64,000 nt of DNA from Siniperca chuatsi (Eukaryota > Chordata > Actinopteri > Centrarchiformes > Sinipercidae). The notes beneath the pieces are model-generated. The model ran no database searches, was not told the DNA's origin, and worked only from the letters and a program-made list of their open reading frames with translations. Shown in pieces: positions 12,335 to 27,300 of this stretch; the stretch's first letter is position 1, and every line of letters begins with the position of its first letter. Both the position numbers and the translations under genes were made by a program. The stretch spans positions 3,357,587-3,421,586 of the forward strand of contig NC_058058.1 in NCBI RefSeq assembly GCF_020085105.1, in the 5' to 3' direction.

Positions 12335-15300
12335 TTAGGATGAGTGCGAGTCTATGCCACTGCAGGGCTGTGCTTCTTTCTCCTTCTCGTCATCATCGCC
12401 CAGAAAAAACAGTGGGAACATCCCCAAAATACAGCCAATGGACACCCCGATGGCTTTACCCTGCAGGAGAAGAAGAAATCATATCATCATGGTGAAAGTT
12501 AAAGTCCTTCACTTGTTATCTTACTCATAAACTCTGCAATAAAACCTGTTTACTATATTCCTTTGGACTTAAAAATAATATAATTTAGAAGAGCTCCAGA
12601 GGTTAAGTTGTTAAGTTGGTTAAGAGTAGCCTGTTAGGGTCCAAGATGGCTGTGATACAGAGGAGACACACACCTTCTGGGACGTGTTGAGGAATGACGG
12701 TACAATACAGCTATAATGTGTTTTCTGAGTCAAATGTATATTTCAGAAAAGGGTAGTTTTAGCTCATCAGTTGCAGGCGCTGCTTCCTTTTAAGCTGTTA
12801 TCTGCAGATGCGCTTTGGAAGACTTGATCTTCCACCACTTTCTGCAGACAGCTGACATTGATGGCGATCTCTTTCCATGCCTCTTCTTTGTCTGTGGATT
12901 CTCCTTATTATATGTTTTCTCTGATGTGCCTCCTCTACCAGCAGCAGACTTCCCTCCCTGCTCCAGTTTAGCTTTCTTTTTTTTTCTTTTTTTTGGTAAA
13001 TTTCCTATAGTTTCACCCCTACCCATATGGCTGAAGGCTACTTGATATTAATGGCATGTGTTGATTGCTACTGGAGATATTAAACATTTCACACAAATAA
13101 AATAAATTCTCTCTCTGTCCATTTTCATTCCCATTTGTCAATTCTCTACTTTCGGCTATCCAATAAAAAGGCATAAAATACCCCAAAAATAATTAAAATG
13201 AGTATCAAAACCTCACCATGTGAGAGCTGAGCCTGGTCTGCCACATGTCCACCTGTTTGGGCGTCAGATCTGGAACCTGCATCCCCAGTTTGGAAGCCAG
13301 AGACTCCACATAACCTGCAAGACTACATCCACACATTTGTGTCATTATACATGTGTGGGCATTTATTGACAATCATTTACCATCGCATATCTTAATTTAA
13401 TGAAATCCTAATCCTTGCCTTAATTCTAAACCACTTTTAAAAAAATGTCCTCACTCTGAAGGTCTAAAACTCAAGCTGGTTCTCAGAAGTACGTAAAGAT
13501 AAAGCACATGTCTGTATTAACATGTTTTTGCTTTATCTAACCTTCCTAATCAAAAACTAATAATTTACAAAAATGTCCTCAGGTTGAAGATGTAAAACGA
13601 ACTGGTTCTCCCGAGGATAAAAGGACAAAGCACACAAACACAAACCAAAATGTACTATAAGAGAGAATGCATGTGTAAAAGAAGGATATAGAAGCTATTA
13701 TAAGACAGAAAAAAACAAAACAAAGTAAATGCGATGGTGGACTTCATTTAAAACTACAAGGAGCAAAAAATATATTCACGGCATTCATGGCAAAACAACA
13801 AGACAAAGAAACCTCAGGTCATTAATTCACAATTTTAATTTAAAAATGCAGCAAACACAGTACCTTGAGCTGTTCTAACCTGCACCATCTTCAATAGACT
13901 TCACACGTCTACCTCAAAATAAAAATGAACCCTCTGAGACGGTTTATAAAGCCGCTTACCCGAGACCTGCCAAATCTGAAACCAGGTTCCCCAGAGCGGC
14001 AGCTGCAAAAACACAAAGAGGGAAACACTTTGATTTCTGCTGTTTTCTGATGAAACACACACAGAGTGACAGAGAAGAAATGCATTACATATAAGGAAGG
14101 TTTTCCAACATTAATTTGGAAATTGATTCATAGCACTTTTTGATGACTTCTTTTTAAAAAGGTCTAGTTTGAAATTCAAGGACTCAAAACTGGCAGGTTT
14201 TTGGGTGAAATAATGCAGTTTTAAAAACTGCAGATCTCTCTCTCTCAGCCTTTCCTGAGAGAGCCAAGGCAAGGGTTTAAAGGGACAGTCCACCCCAAAA
14301 TCAAAAATACATATTTTTCCTCTCACCTGTAGTGTTATTTATCCATCAGGATTGTTTCGGTGTGAGTTGCAGGGTTTTGGAGATATCCGCCGTAGAGATG
14401 TCTGCCGTTTTTGAATATAAGGGGACTATACGGCACTCGGCTTGTGGTGATCTTGAGTCACCGGGTCATGATTTCTGGTAAGAGACATTGCTGTTGAGTT
14501 TTTCCAAATGTATTACATTGGCGCTTTGAGCACCACAAGCCGAGTGCCATATAAGACCTGAATGCTGATAAGTAAAATCCAAAATACTTCAAAGGTCATC
14601 TATTCATTTTCAAATTTCAGAAGTTTTAGGGACTAAAAGAAGCTTTCAGGGATCTTCAAGGTCTGTGGGAACCCTCTTCTTATCTCTCTGGTTAATCTGA
14701 GATTGTCCTGATTACAGAATCTCACAGGACATTGAAGTTTAATTCAGACTGAATCTGAACTCCTGAAAGACAATCAAACCATCAGCTTTTGATCAATTAA
14801 ATTTTCCTCGGGGATTGTTGGGACCAAAACCCCAGAAGGCTGCACTTGGGTGCGCTGACTTCTTATCTGGGACAATTTAAATCTGACAGATTCAAGTTCA
14901 CAGAACCGTCAGCCACCCTGCGAAATGTAATTCACGTGAATTTCGTGACACCTTTCTGACATACATGGAAATTGGTGTGGGCTGCGTCCGACAATTTCTG
15001 TAACGTTCCCAAACCGGCATTCACGCCCATTTTACGCAGCGATTGATCAGGTGTGTGGAGATGAGAAAGTAAGCAGGCTTTGAACTTCTCTCTCAAGCTC
15101 CATTCTTTCATTTTTAACGCAATTACTTCCATCACTTTACGTGTGTACAAACTGAACGCGGCCGTCCAAAAGTGTGCACTGTTATCCCCATTTGAACAAA
15201 TCACATCTCGTCCCTCTCTACGACAGCAATAAAACACTTTTTCCTTCAGACGTGGTCGGACGGCACTAATTAATTCTAATTCAACTAATTCATTTTGAGC

Positions 15301-18300
15301 ATACTGTCACTTGTAGAAATATTTTGAGGAGCTTGAAATTAAAATGTAACACTAATAACTGGCTGATGTTAAGGCTGTAATCCATCTTCAGAGTCTGTGT
15401 CGTCCGTCCAACATGCCCCCCCATTTGAGGAAAACTTAAGACTTAAGAAACTCACGACATACACGACAACCTAAACGAATCAGTGACTCTACAATGCCAA
15501 GTGGCCCACATACTTCTCTGTATATTCAAAAAGATGAAAAGCAGAGAGAGGAGTCCAAACAATAGATCAAAGCAGCAAAATACAAGATGAGAGTCAGTAG
15601 GAGTGAGAGAAGGTGTGAAAGTTTTTATAGATCAAAGAGCACCTTTGGAAAACCACCAAGACACTAGTCAGCTTCTTTCTCCATCTGCCTTCATGGTTTT
15701 ACTGTCAGCAAAATCAGCTTCATAACAGTGCCACTTAATGTACTACATCAACAAAACTTGGCAGCTATGAATAATTCACGCTGTGGATTGGATTTTCACA
15801 GGGGATTGCTGACAATGTGGTGGAAAGACATTTGTTCATGGCCATTAAAACTGTAAAGGTGCTAAGGATGTGTTTGTTTTGCCTTCATCGAATCTAGATG
15901 ATCTAAACGCGACAATGCTTGACGCTAAATGCGTCCTGCGGGAACTAAAACTCCAGTTGGACAGCTTCAATCTCCTTCCATTCAGTCGTGCCTCATTTCA
16001 CCAGCACCTCTGACACTGATTGTGTACGACAGTGAAGTGCTGCGTGATGAAATAGGAGTCAGCAATAAAAGCTGGAAAAGGTCTCCCCTCAAATAAAAAA
16101 ATTTAAATATGGAATCAGTAAACTAGCTGAGCATCCCTGCAGGATGGGTGACGATGAAACAAATATAACGCAGCGCCTGGATGGATAAATGCGTCAGAGC
16201 AGAGCTATTGATCTAGAGCCCGTCTTCAGCCTCTGATTTGCACTTTGCAGAGGAAATTGGAGCCAAGTATCCATGGAAACGGAACAATCTAGCGGTGGAA
16301 AGAGGGAGAAGGCAAGCTCCAGTGCCTTTATGGTTTTCACAGCATAATAAAGACCCCATCTGAGCAGCCAGGACAGCAGCCATGATGACAGGAGGGCTGT
16401 GTAGCAATAAACTGCAACGACATCCAGGACAATGGATGAGCTGCGAGTCTTTGAAAAGATATTTCAGTGCAATTTTATACAACTGGTGGCATCACCGGAG
16501 TTACAGGTATGAGTAATAAAAGTCTTCCAGGTGATGGCTTCGCTTTCAGACACTATATGTACTGTGTAACGTCCAGCCTGAATAAAAGAAATAACACCTG
16601 CGAGGACTTTATGTGGTCATAAGGTAGGTACACTGGCCTGGTGACAAGATTTCTTTTATAACGGATGCCTTCATCACCTCCTTTTGGACGAAAGAGAGAA
16701 GGAAGTGTTTGTTTCTGTGCAGCCCAAACTATAACAATAATAATATAACAATATGGGTTGAAGGTTTTCCTCTATTTTTAAAATGATTACTTCCTGAGAA
16801 TATACACATCAATCTTTTCTCAGGAAAATGGGATTACTGTCCATGAATGAACTTTGATCTTAAAACACAGAACTGCAGATAATTAAATGGGAGGTAATTA
16901 TTTCAGTAAAACGATTCCGAATTTTTAAAAATCCTACAAAAGCTCTTCAAAGTGGAAAAATCACAATTTCAACCATAGAGAATTACTGAGTCCTCTAACC
17001 GGTTTTAAAAAGTCTGAGTGGTTATGTGTCAGCGTCTGACGATCTTTTAGTGCTGTCATAAGGTTTCTACATACAATACTGTTTATTATGCAAACACACA
17101 GGAGCGCACACAGACACACAAGCCCACAATTGTTTAAAATCGCATGCTAAACACAGATATTTTCAAAACTATCTGCAGGTTGTTCAAAAATCTGTTATGG
17201 TATAATTAGTTATTATATTTTTTTTTGTTCCCAATTCCAAAGAATGAATTAACGACCGAAAACTTGCCGCCATCCACAAAGTAAATATTTGAATTGGAAT
17301 TTATTGGTGTAATAAGTGTAAAGCTGCAACTAATTTCATTATCCATTAGTCTCTTGATTAATCATTTAGTCTATAAAATGTTCTAAATGAGTGAAAAATG
17401 CTCATTATAATTTGCCAGAGCCCAAGAAGACATCTTCACGTTGATTTTTTTGTCCAACCAACAGTCCAAAACCCAAAAGATAGTTTAAAAAGATTACGGT
17501 CTAGACCTGCTCTATAGGAAACGTGCATTGAGATAACTCAAAAGCAGCAATTCCTTACATTTAAGAGGCTAGAACCAGAGAAAGCAAAATCTAAAAATAT
17601 GGAGGAGTCATTGCAGTGTCTCACCCTGCAGAGCTGTGAACTTATCTGTGCATGAAGTGAGATGGTCAGCATGCAACCACTCCCTCCTCTCCTCCTTTGG
17701 CATTGTTCTTGCCTGGTGGCTAAGACCACAATACTCCAAAGAGTATTCAAGTGGGAACCACTCATCACTGGTGTTTCATCAATTAGCCCAAGACACTTTG
17801 GGCTTTCAATAATATTCATGTGTGCATATATTATCATATATTCATATTCAATTCACAAAAGGTACAAAGAAGAGAAAAGAAGCAAATCATCATATTTGAG
17901 AAGATGGAAACAGAGGATGTTTGAAATTTTGCTCGATAAATGACTTAAATTAACATGCAATCAAAACAGTTGATGCTTAATTCTCTGTCAACTAATCGAT
18001 TTATTATAAATGGAATGGAGAATTAGCAAACAAGATGATGAAGTCAATTTAGATTTCATTGTGACTCGACTTCAGACTGATTCTGTACACGTTCTTACCA
18101 GCCATGGTGGAGATCCCCAGAGTGACTCCGATGGAGAGTTCAATCTGTGTTCCCTGGAGAACAGGAGAGAATAAGGTGAGATGTGCATCCAGACTCAGTG
18201 GTATCACAAGAAGAACAAGTAGACAGAGGAAAAGGTGGTCTTGAATAAAGGCTTACATCTGTCCAGATTCTATTCCATTTCACAAAATCTGTGTCAAATT

Positions 18301-21300
18301 AACCTGCATCACTCTGCAAAGTAATTTACTTACTGCTGCAATCATGATGGCATTATCAAGGAAACCAAATCCAACAAAGGGGAGGGCGTTGTGGAACAAA
18401 ACTGCAAACAAACAGAAAGAGATACATAAACAACACTGGAAGGATTAACAGATAATCTGACATTTAAATGTATTATTATTGTTTTTTTGTCCTGCACTTA
18501 GCTGCACAGAGCACAGTCATCAACCTGGCTGGTAAATTAATAGATTAAATACGTCAAAATGTCTTTTTTTCGTTTTCTTAACTACCACATGTGCTCTGAG
18601 TTACAAATTAATTTCACAAATACTAGGTACATATTTCCATAGACGTGAAGGAAAATGTGTGATTGTTTTTAAATCACGAAGATTGTGTGTCAACAGTTTG
18701 GGTGCAATTTGAATCAGTATAGAAGAGCTGTAAGTTGAAGAAGTTGAAGTGCTGGAGCATATATGGAAATACATGCAAACATATTAATAAACAGTGAACA
18801 GATTCATAAACTGTAAGGGGAAAAAATATTTGGAGGAGCACTCACAGAACTGTTAGTCCTATACGCTCCTAGTGTGGCTAAGAAAAGAGGGTTTGTAAAA
18901 TGCTGTGGCTCACTTGTTTTGAATACAGCATATGGAATAATAGTATTTTCTCTATTTTACTAGTTATTAGTCTATGCTTTCATTTATTATATCTGGTATG
19001 ACAATTAAATCCTGCATTACATTACTTAACAAAAACACAACAATAAAAGAATGATAAATTCCCCGCTTTGATTCTGAATGCTATATGGATGTTCCTGAAG
19101 CAGTCAATTTAGCAACCCATGCGCAGGTTTACTAATCCGTGGGTCTGGTCTATTAATCTGTTTTCTTGGTTTAGCAATCTGGAGCACACGGATCTCCACA
19201 GCAATATTATTTTTCTGTTTTATATGACCCCTGGTGGGCTCCAAAGTTTCACACTATGGATAAATATTGTTTTGAAAATGACTCAATGACTTCAAAATGG
19301 CGTGGAGTCTGATTATGAGGTCCGATAATTGAACCAAGGTTATCTCTGGTGTTCAGACTTCACAGACCAAACTGTTATTTGATGGAATGATAGACAAGAA
19401 AAATCAACAAAGCTAATTAGTCTTGTCAGTAACACACAAACAGCTTTGATTTCCACCATAAACGCAGAGAAAAGGTCGACTACTGGAAGTATTTATTAAA
19501 AAAGTAAACTGTCTTCAAGCCAGAACTGCTGACATCATAGAAACACTGATGGAGGAATTTAAGGTTGCAGTTTGTTTCCAAAATATAGAGGATTAGTGCG
19601 TGTGTGTTAGTGTGTGTCAGATTTAATCTCTCACCATATCTGATCTGGGCTGCAGTCGGCGGCGAGGGCTCCAAAGTCTCTGAGAAGAAGAAAAAACATC
19701 AAAACACATGAAACGTTCGCTCATTAACTGCTGAGGTTTGACTTTAAGCGTCTGCAGCAACACGGAGACACAGTTTGCTCAACACACACACACACACACA
19801 CGCACAGTGTTGTGTAATGGTAGAAAACAGCACCATCACCCCTCACCAGCTCAACCAAAACTGGACCTATGAGGGTCACATAGCAACGACATGCTGGGCT
19901 CAACGCCAGCTCAGAACCTTTCACACACCATCAATTATTTAAAAGTATTGCAATATTTATATTTCTGAAGTATTACTAACTGGGCGTCTGTGGCGACATT
20001 GCCGGGAAAAATGCTGTATTAAGTTACTGCTAATGCAAACCGAACATTTGCTACTGCAGCAGCTTCACATTAAAAGCATTTACAAGCATTAACGAGCATT
20101 CTGACACTGACCGCTATCACATTTGACATTGGATCAGTTTGAAATACTGGAGTAATGGAAGAAGAAGCAGCAGCCACAGTGAGATGTTCGATGAAGAGCT
20201 GCAGGCTGCACACCTGCAACTTTAGAGCGAGGTAACAGACTCCTTTCACTGTTGTGTCCTGCTGTTTGCAGACTCATGCCACATGCAGCATAAAACCAGA
20301 TCACGGTTGCTCACAGAATGATGGAAAAAGGCCAATTACTGCCTGACTTCTTTATTAAAAAACGACAATAGTTTGTTTTGCTGCCCTCAGAATTCTACAC
20401 CTGTAGTGTTAAACCGCGTTTGCTGTTACCACCAGTAACTAGGTGTCGCCAAATCATCCAGGACTGCCACTTTAAATAAAGAAGAGTGAAAAAATGACAA
20501 GTGATGTAGAAGGTATGACTTTAAAATGATTAGTTTTTCCATCTGCTCCTCTGTCCTGACTGCTGCTATAGGTGGGTCATAAATTTCAGTGCATTTTGAG
20601 TTTTGACCAAAACTACTCCCAGGTTCTAAAACCTGAATCATGTATCAAAAACAGTCAGGTACCAAGAGTTGTCAAATTTCTTGGTCAGATTCTTAGTCTT
20701 GTTTATTAACTCTGTGATAAGATATGCTGTATTTTAAAACAGTATCAGTACGGAAACTCCGGTATTGTAGTGGCATCGGTATTGAAAAATCAGTATTTCT
20801 AACAATACCCAGCCCTACAAGCTAGAAGTTATTCTACCCAGAATGTGTACTTGCGTGTTTTCGATTGGCTTGCATGACTGATTGCTGGATGATGTTGGAC
20901 TGCTCTGAGGCAAAAGTTGAGCCAGGAACAACTTCAGAGGCTCTGCAGCAGGACTGCCACTGTGCCAACACAGTTGTCCAAATAAAAAGAAAGATGAGAC
21001 TGTCTGAACGAGGCCTTACAGCAGTGTACCTCCAACATAGCTGCTCGAAGTTACAGTATTTCAAGTCAGAGGAACGCTCTCTCTCTGTTTAACTGCCATC
21101 AGTAGCTTAAACTACTGCAGGGTTCTCATATTTCACTTTTTCTGTTTCTAAATTACACTACCTTTGAGAAGTAATGGATTAATAAATATAAACACCGGAT
21201 ACAAACAGAACAATGTGATAGGAGAGTGGAACTACAATTGCTCTCTCCACTCAAGACCTATATTTTCCAGACTTTCCAGGCCCCTTTGGGAGCCTGAGAT

Positions 21301-24300
21301 AGACACCCAGGAAGACATTATGGTAACCCATAAGACAACTAATTTCATGTTTACAAATAATCTTGATTTTTATAATTTAAAAAAGTGATTAAAGGACTGT
21401 TCAGATGGATATTTTAACTTTAATCCTTAGGTTTTGAAGGACATTTGGTTTGCAAATAGGCATTAAACACACAGGGCAGGAATACACTGACGACAATAAA
21501 TAACATCAATCTAAAAGTAAAATCCATTAAAGCAATATAAAAATTCAAATATAAAGCAGCTATAAAATATATTTATATAGTGATGTATGACAATTTGAAA
21601 ATAATGTGACAATGTGAAAGGTGTCTCTGGTACTGATGAGCCTACAGAGAATTATCAGCTCAATCTGCAGCTCCCCTCGGCTTTATGGAGCTTTACAGAG
21701 AGTTTAGGTTCATTGTTTATCTGTCCGGCCCGCAACTTTACTGTTTTGGTTCACTCTCACCGCTCTCATAGCGCCGTTTTCAGCTGTTTTCAGAGAAAAG
21801 CTGTAAAAAGCCACTGTACACTACCTGCTCAGCAGCAAACAGACACACATAGTGGAGCATTTAGCAGCTAAAGAACCAGATATTTCCCTCAGGAGTTGGT
21901 GGAGACCAAAAACAGAGCTAAAAGAGAGAATATTGGACTTACATTCATCAGGTGGACACAAACACGACTCTAAATAAATTATCATGTTGCTCCGTAACGG
22001 CTGGATGTGTAAATAAGCAACTGTTTGCTAACAAGTTTGCCATATCAACTTAAAAGGATGATCTGTCAGTGTTGGTTCACAACTTGTTTACACTGCCCCC
22101 AAGTGACCAAAAAAAGTCATTGCAGGTTTAAGAATATAAAAATACATATAAATGAACATATTAAAAAAATAATGCTAAAAAACAAACAAACAAAAAAAAA
22201 AAAAACAGCAGCTGATCAAGTAAAAAAAACAACAATACTTAAATAAAAAGGAAATGTAAGACCTATACAGAGCCAAATAAAAGTGCAGTCCTGGGTAAAA
22301 TAAAGGGCAGGAGTGCATGAGTCCGTATTACACAGAGATTCAGTAGTTTCACATCCTGGTTTGGTCTACAGTCTGACTTTAATTGGTAAGCGAGCAGCAG
22401 AGAAGCAGCAGACTTGAGTTGGTGTGTCGAGCACCCTGGGGAGACACTGAGTTGACTCAAGAGAAGTGGGTCACTGGAGCAGAGTGCATTCTGGGATAGA
22501 GACCAATTACAGGAATAGGTCAATTATAGCAAAAGATTAATCTACTGAGTCCTTCGATTTCTGACCTCCCTGCGTATGTTGGCGAAACTTGTATGAGACA
22601 AGTACATAAATGCACAAACTTTTCTACCAAGTTTTGGGATAGAAATAGAGAGATGCCAAGAGCACAGAGACAACTGGAGTGTGTGCGTGGCTGCATAAAG
22701 AAGCCAGAAGCCAGCCTCATCTTTCAAAACAAACAGGCAGCAGCAGCGTTGACAGAGTCATACCTCTCTGAACAACCAGCCGCTGTGGAAAGGTCAGGGT
22801 CTATTTGAGGATGCAGGAGTAGAAGGCTCCTTCCAAACACAAAGCAGGCGAGGAATATCTCTTTAATGACCACAGCACATGGTTCAACATGAAATGCACC
22901 TGTTACTTTTACACCTTCACCTGCCAGAACAAGGACCTCCAAACGCTGGCTGATTGTCTCTCAATCTGGCTAAGGGCTGCAACTAACAATTATTTTCATT
23001 TTTGATGAATCGATCAATTGTTTGGTCTATAAACATCAGTCTGTACATCAACACAATATCGTATAGCACAAGATGATGTCATCCAATGTGTTTTGTCTGA
23101 GCAACAGTTCAAACCCCAAAATAATAAATTTACTATAATGTAAGACTAACAAGCAACAAATTATTACATTTGAAAACTTGGAGTCATCAAGTGTTTGGCA
23201 TTCTTGCTTTAAAAATGACAATTATCGATTATCAAAATAGTTGAAGATTAATTTTCTTTCGATTGAATAATCGATTAATTGACTAATCATTGCAGCTCTA
23301 AAAAACAAAATTTTAACTGTTGGTAAGATAAAAACTATGTACCATCTCCTTCATTCAACCCACGTTTACTTACTCCCAAAGTCCCTTCCCGTCTGCTCTG
23401 AACAACTTTCTTTCTCGCTATGAAAGAGAAAAAACATCCATTTAAAAAGATTTAAGCATCCTGCCTTTAGCAGAGGAAACCAACTGTCTACAAATCAAAG
23501 CCTCTGCCAGAGCCAGACTATCAGAGAGATTTGTGTCGTTAAATTCACACGAGGATCTGATGCTTCCTTCTGCTTCCTGATAGAATGCTCAATAAGCTAA
23601 AAGTTGCCAGGCAACAAATTCCAATCCACTCCGTGAGCAGTATCGCTTAGCAACAACATTAATCCAGGAAATGACACGGGGACCCACTGGAGGATGTGAG
23701 GAAGTTTTAGGTATCAAAATTATAATTTTGCTCTTCACACATTTTTTAAACTAACAGGACTCCACTCTGCTGTGGAGCCTCGGGTGCAGTCAACACTGAG
23801 CATTTCCACCACATCAGCAGCAGTGAACAGTTACATCACTCAGGGGTGCTTAGTCTCCACTGTGACTAGAAAAACAGATTTGGAAATTCCTGGAGTCAGA
23901 ACATTAAGGCAAAGAGAGGGAAGCCTGGGTGAGGCTGAGATGGGACAAACAAGTGGCAACTGATAGGCTGAGACACATGTCAATCAAGCAAACCGACTCA
24001 AGCAAACACACCCCTCTATAAGCCTACTGAGACAGAAACATGTGCCAAGTTTACATCCAAATTGATGCAAATTTTAAATCAACTTCCAGAAAATCTGCAA
24101 AAGAAAATGCAAATGTGCTTTTCCACCCACTACTGTTATGAGACTATTCGGAGAAGACTGCACCAAGATAAATAGTTGGTGACGCCAATTCTCCTATCAG
24201 GTGCCATTTAACCATTAAAGAAGAAGAGGGCGCTACATGATTATAGAGCTCCAGTCAAACCTCAAACAAACAAAAACAATGTGGAAAATGTGAATGAAAT

Positions 24301-27300
24301 ATGACATTTATGTTTGTTTCATGTATTAATTTGAGGAAGGTTACAGTCTCCTCATCGCTCCACACAGATCTAATGTTTTCATCTGTCACTATTTTTGGTT
24401 TTTCAGTGGAGCAGAAGCTTTAGTATTCTGCTTTTATCGCTTTACACCAACTGTTCCACCTCAGCCAAGCGTAAAAACTTTTTCAGAACTCCTGGTGTTT
24501 CCTCAGATGTTTTTTTATGATAATGCACAAAAAAAACCAAACAAATAAAAAAAAAAACTGGTGGATGGAAACACACTTATACATGGAAAGTCCAGTGGAG
24601 TCCTATCCTGTCTGTCTAAAGTCCATTCCAGTTAATGTACAGTGTGTATTTTTGGATTCAGGTCAAGTTCAAGTTTGTAGTTTCAGACATAACAAATACA
24701 ACTGAATGAAATATAATTTCTCTCTGGACCAGCACGTGAAAACCAACAACATAAGGAAGGCAAGGAGTAAAGGCAAAGAGACCTGCAGCCTGTTCCACCA
24801 GCTAAACACAAGTTTGATCATAAGTTTGTCTGTTAAGTCAACACTGACTTACATTGTACCTAGTTAGTTTCACACTAACCTTGGCACTTTATTCAGTTGC
24901 ACCATCTGTACTCATGCAGAGAAAATCATTTCATTTAGTGCATCATTCAGGTAATATGGGTAAGAAAGATATTACTAACTAGAGACAGAAATTAAGGAAC
25001 CTACAATAGACTGTTTTATTAAAAAGGAGAAAATAATGTATGCTGTCATGTTGTGTGATTTTATTAATTCAGTGATCATTTATCTACTGTTGTACTTGAT
25101 GTTTACTAAGCTGAGGATGGCTGTACTTTCCAAAATAACACCACCACCACCACCAGAAGTCTCTGGAAAGCTTCAGTCTTGCTAAGAAGATTCTGCAGAT
25201 GAAGACCTAAACAGTTCCAAGTTTCTCTTACAAGCAACCAAGTGATCGAGTGAATGCAGCATAAAAATCACACTGTCCTTGTCTACTGCGAAAAACAGAA
25301 ACTGTACAGCACAATACGAAGCCTGCATGTCAGCATCATCATGAATGTAAAAAGAACATGAGCTCCCAGTGTAAACATCGTTGCCCCTTGACAACAGTTA
25401 ATAAGGCATCCCTTACATCTGCTTTGGGAAGGTGTACATTTGAAGTTATAGGTTAACTGTGCGTTGTAATTTACTTATATGGTGCAATCTGTTTTTACCA
25501 ATAGTATAGTATAACTATAGTGTAACTCTAACGCTGTGTGTTCAAACTAAGCTACATTAAAATGTTCACATAGCTGGTGCACCGGTTCACATTTCACATC
25601 ACACTCATGTTTTCTGAATTCATATTCACCCTACACCATGAAATCAACTGAATATCCACTCAGGTGTGTTATGGGGTTTTGTTTGCTCAAGAGGGAGAAT
25701 TACTACACATTTTAAATATACATTAATTTAACTTAACCTAAAAAATTAAAAAATGTTATTACTTTGGTGAAAAAAAAAAAAAAAAAAAAACAAGAAAATT
25801 GCAAATAACGTTTTAAGATAATTCTGTAATTACAATGCAAGATGTTTTGGAGAACAGTGAAAAACAAAACATATGGAAATGTACCTTCAGTTTAGATTAA
25901 TGCCTAAAGAAAAGGCATTTCTGTCTCATGAAAGCTCACTGAATCTAAATGAGGATTTGTGAGTGCTGCATCATTGCACGGTTGTGCATTTCATCCATTA
26001 AAAATGATTTATTCAACTAATGTGCTGATTATACATATGTAAACAAAAACAAATGTAGGTCTGCCTCACTCTTCACAAGCTCTCTGGAATTCTCCTTATG
26101 AAAACATTTTATCAGTTTATATATTATTTATTTAATTCATTGAGAGTTTGTCACACTTTATTAGCAATTTAAACAGCGAGTATTGTAATACTGTAACAGC
26201 AGACCAGTATAACCTCTGAACGGCTCTTTTTAAATCAACACCGATGCTAAGTCCCCCCCCCGAATATTATACAACCTCTGTCAATTTTCAGAGCTGGGCA
26301 GGTCCAGTAAGAGCAGACCTTAAATCTTAGAGCTGGTCAATGAACCCATGACACATTGATCAAAACTATTTGCCAGTGAAATGATAAAACATCCAGCGCT
26401 CCACAAAATGCTGGTACAGTCAGCTCCTTAAACCTTCTTTCTCTCTGAAAAGCTGGGCCAAGGCCTTGATTAAACACATTTTGATCTGAACGGCTCACAC
26501 CACATTACCATTTCTTTGATGTTGGTAATAAACAAACAGAAACAAAGCTTTTCAAATGCTTGATCAGGAAAGCAATTAAAGTGTTCTGCGTCAGTGCCCC
26601 AGTGATTTAAATATCACAATTTTAATGCCTCAAATGCAATCAACAGGCCACAGTGAGGTCAAACATTATTTGTCCGTACAGTCGGCCTATAGCAGCTGAG
26701 CATGGTGAGTTAGGCCATCAGTGATCAGCCAGATGAAAGTGCTTTCCTAAAGAAAAGGTCGTGGTGTTGCATGTTTCTGCAGGGCGCTACAAGTCTGACA
26801 CTTTGGTCCAGAGTGAAATTGCACCACAATTTAGTGAAGACATTCATGGTCCTCAGATGATGAATGCTACTAACTGGTGATCCCTAACCCTCACACTACA
26901 TATCACAGTCCTGAAGGGACATTTTACAGTCACTGGATGGCAATGAAAATTAAAGGAATTACGGGAAGAATGTACAAAATGAACTCACTGGGTGATACCA
27001 AATCTAAGCAAAAACATAAAAAAAAAAATTTAATGATGTCATGCGGGTGGTAAAGTAACATGATGTAGTATGATCGAGAAAGGACTCTTCCACTCAGCGT
27101 GGTGGCCTAAAGGCCCTGACGCATCAAACCGATGTCAAAGAACTAGCGGCGACAAAAGCCGACTGTTGTGTCGCCTCACGTCACCTGTGTCTTGGCCAAA
27201 AAGTGGCAGTAGAACTCAGCACACCAACTACAGCAAACAGCCAACTGGCACGAAAGTTCAGTGTGTGCGCGAGAGGTAATAACTCTCCATACCAGAAGGT

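Noticed and set aside
16213..16482. 89-codon minus-strand ORF in TMEM65 intron 4
   Set aside because: No domain, and TMEM65 reads continuously without it.
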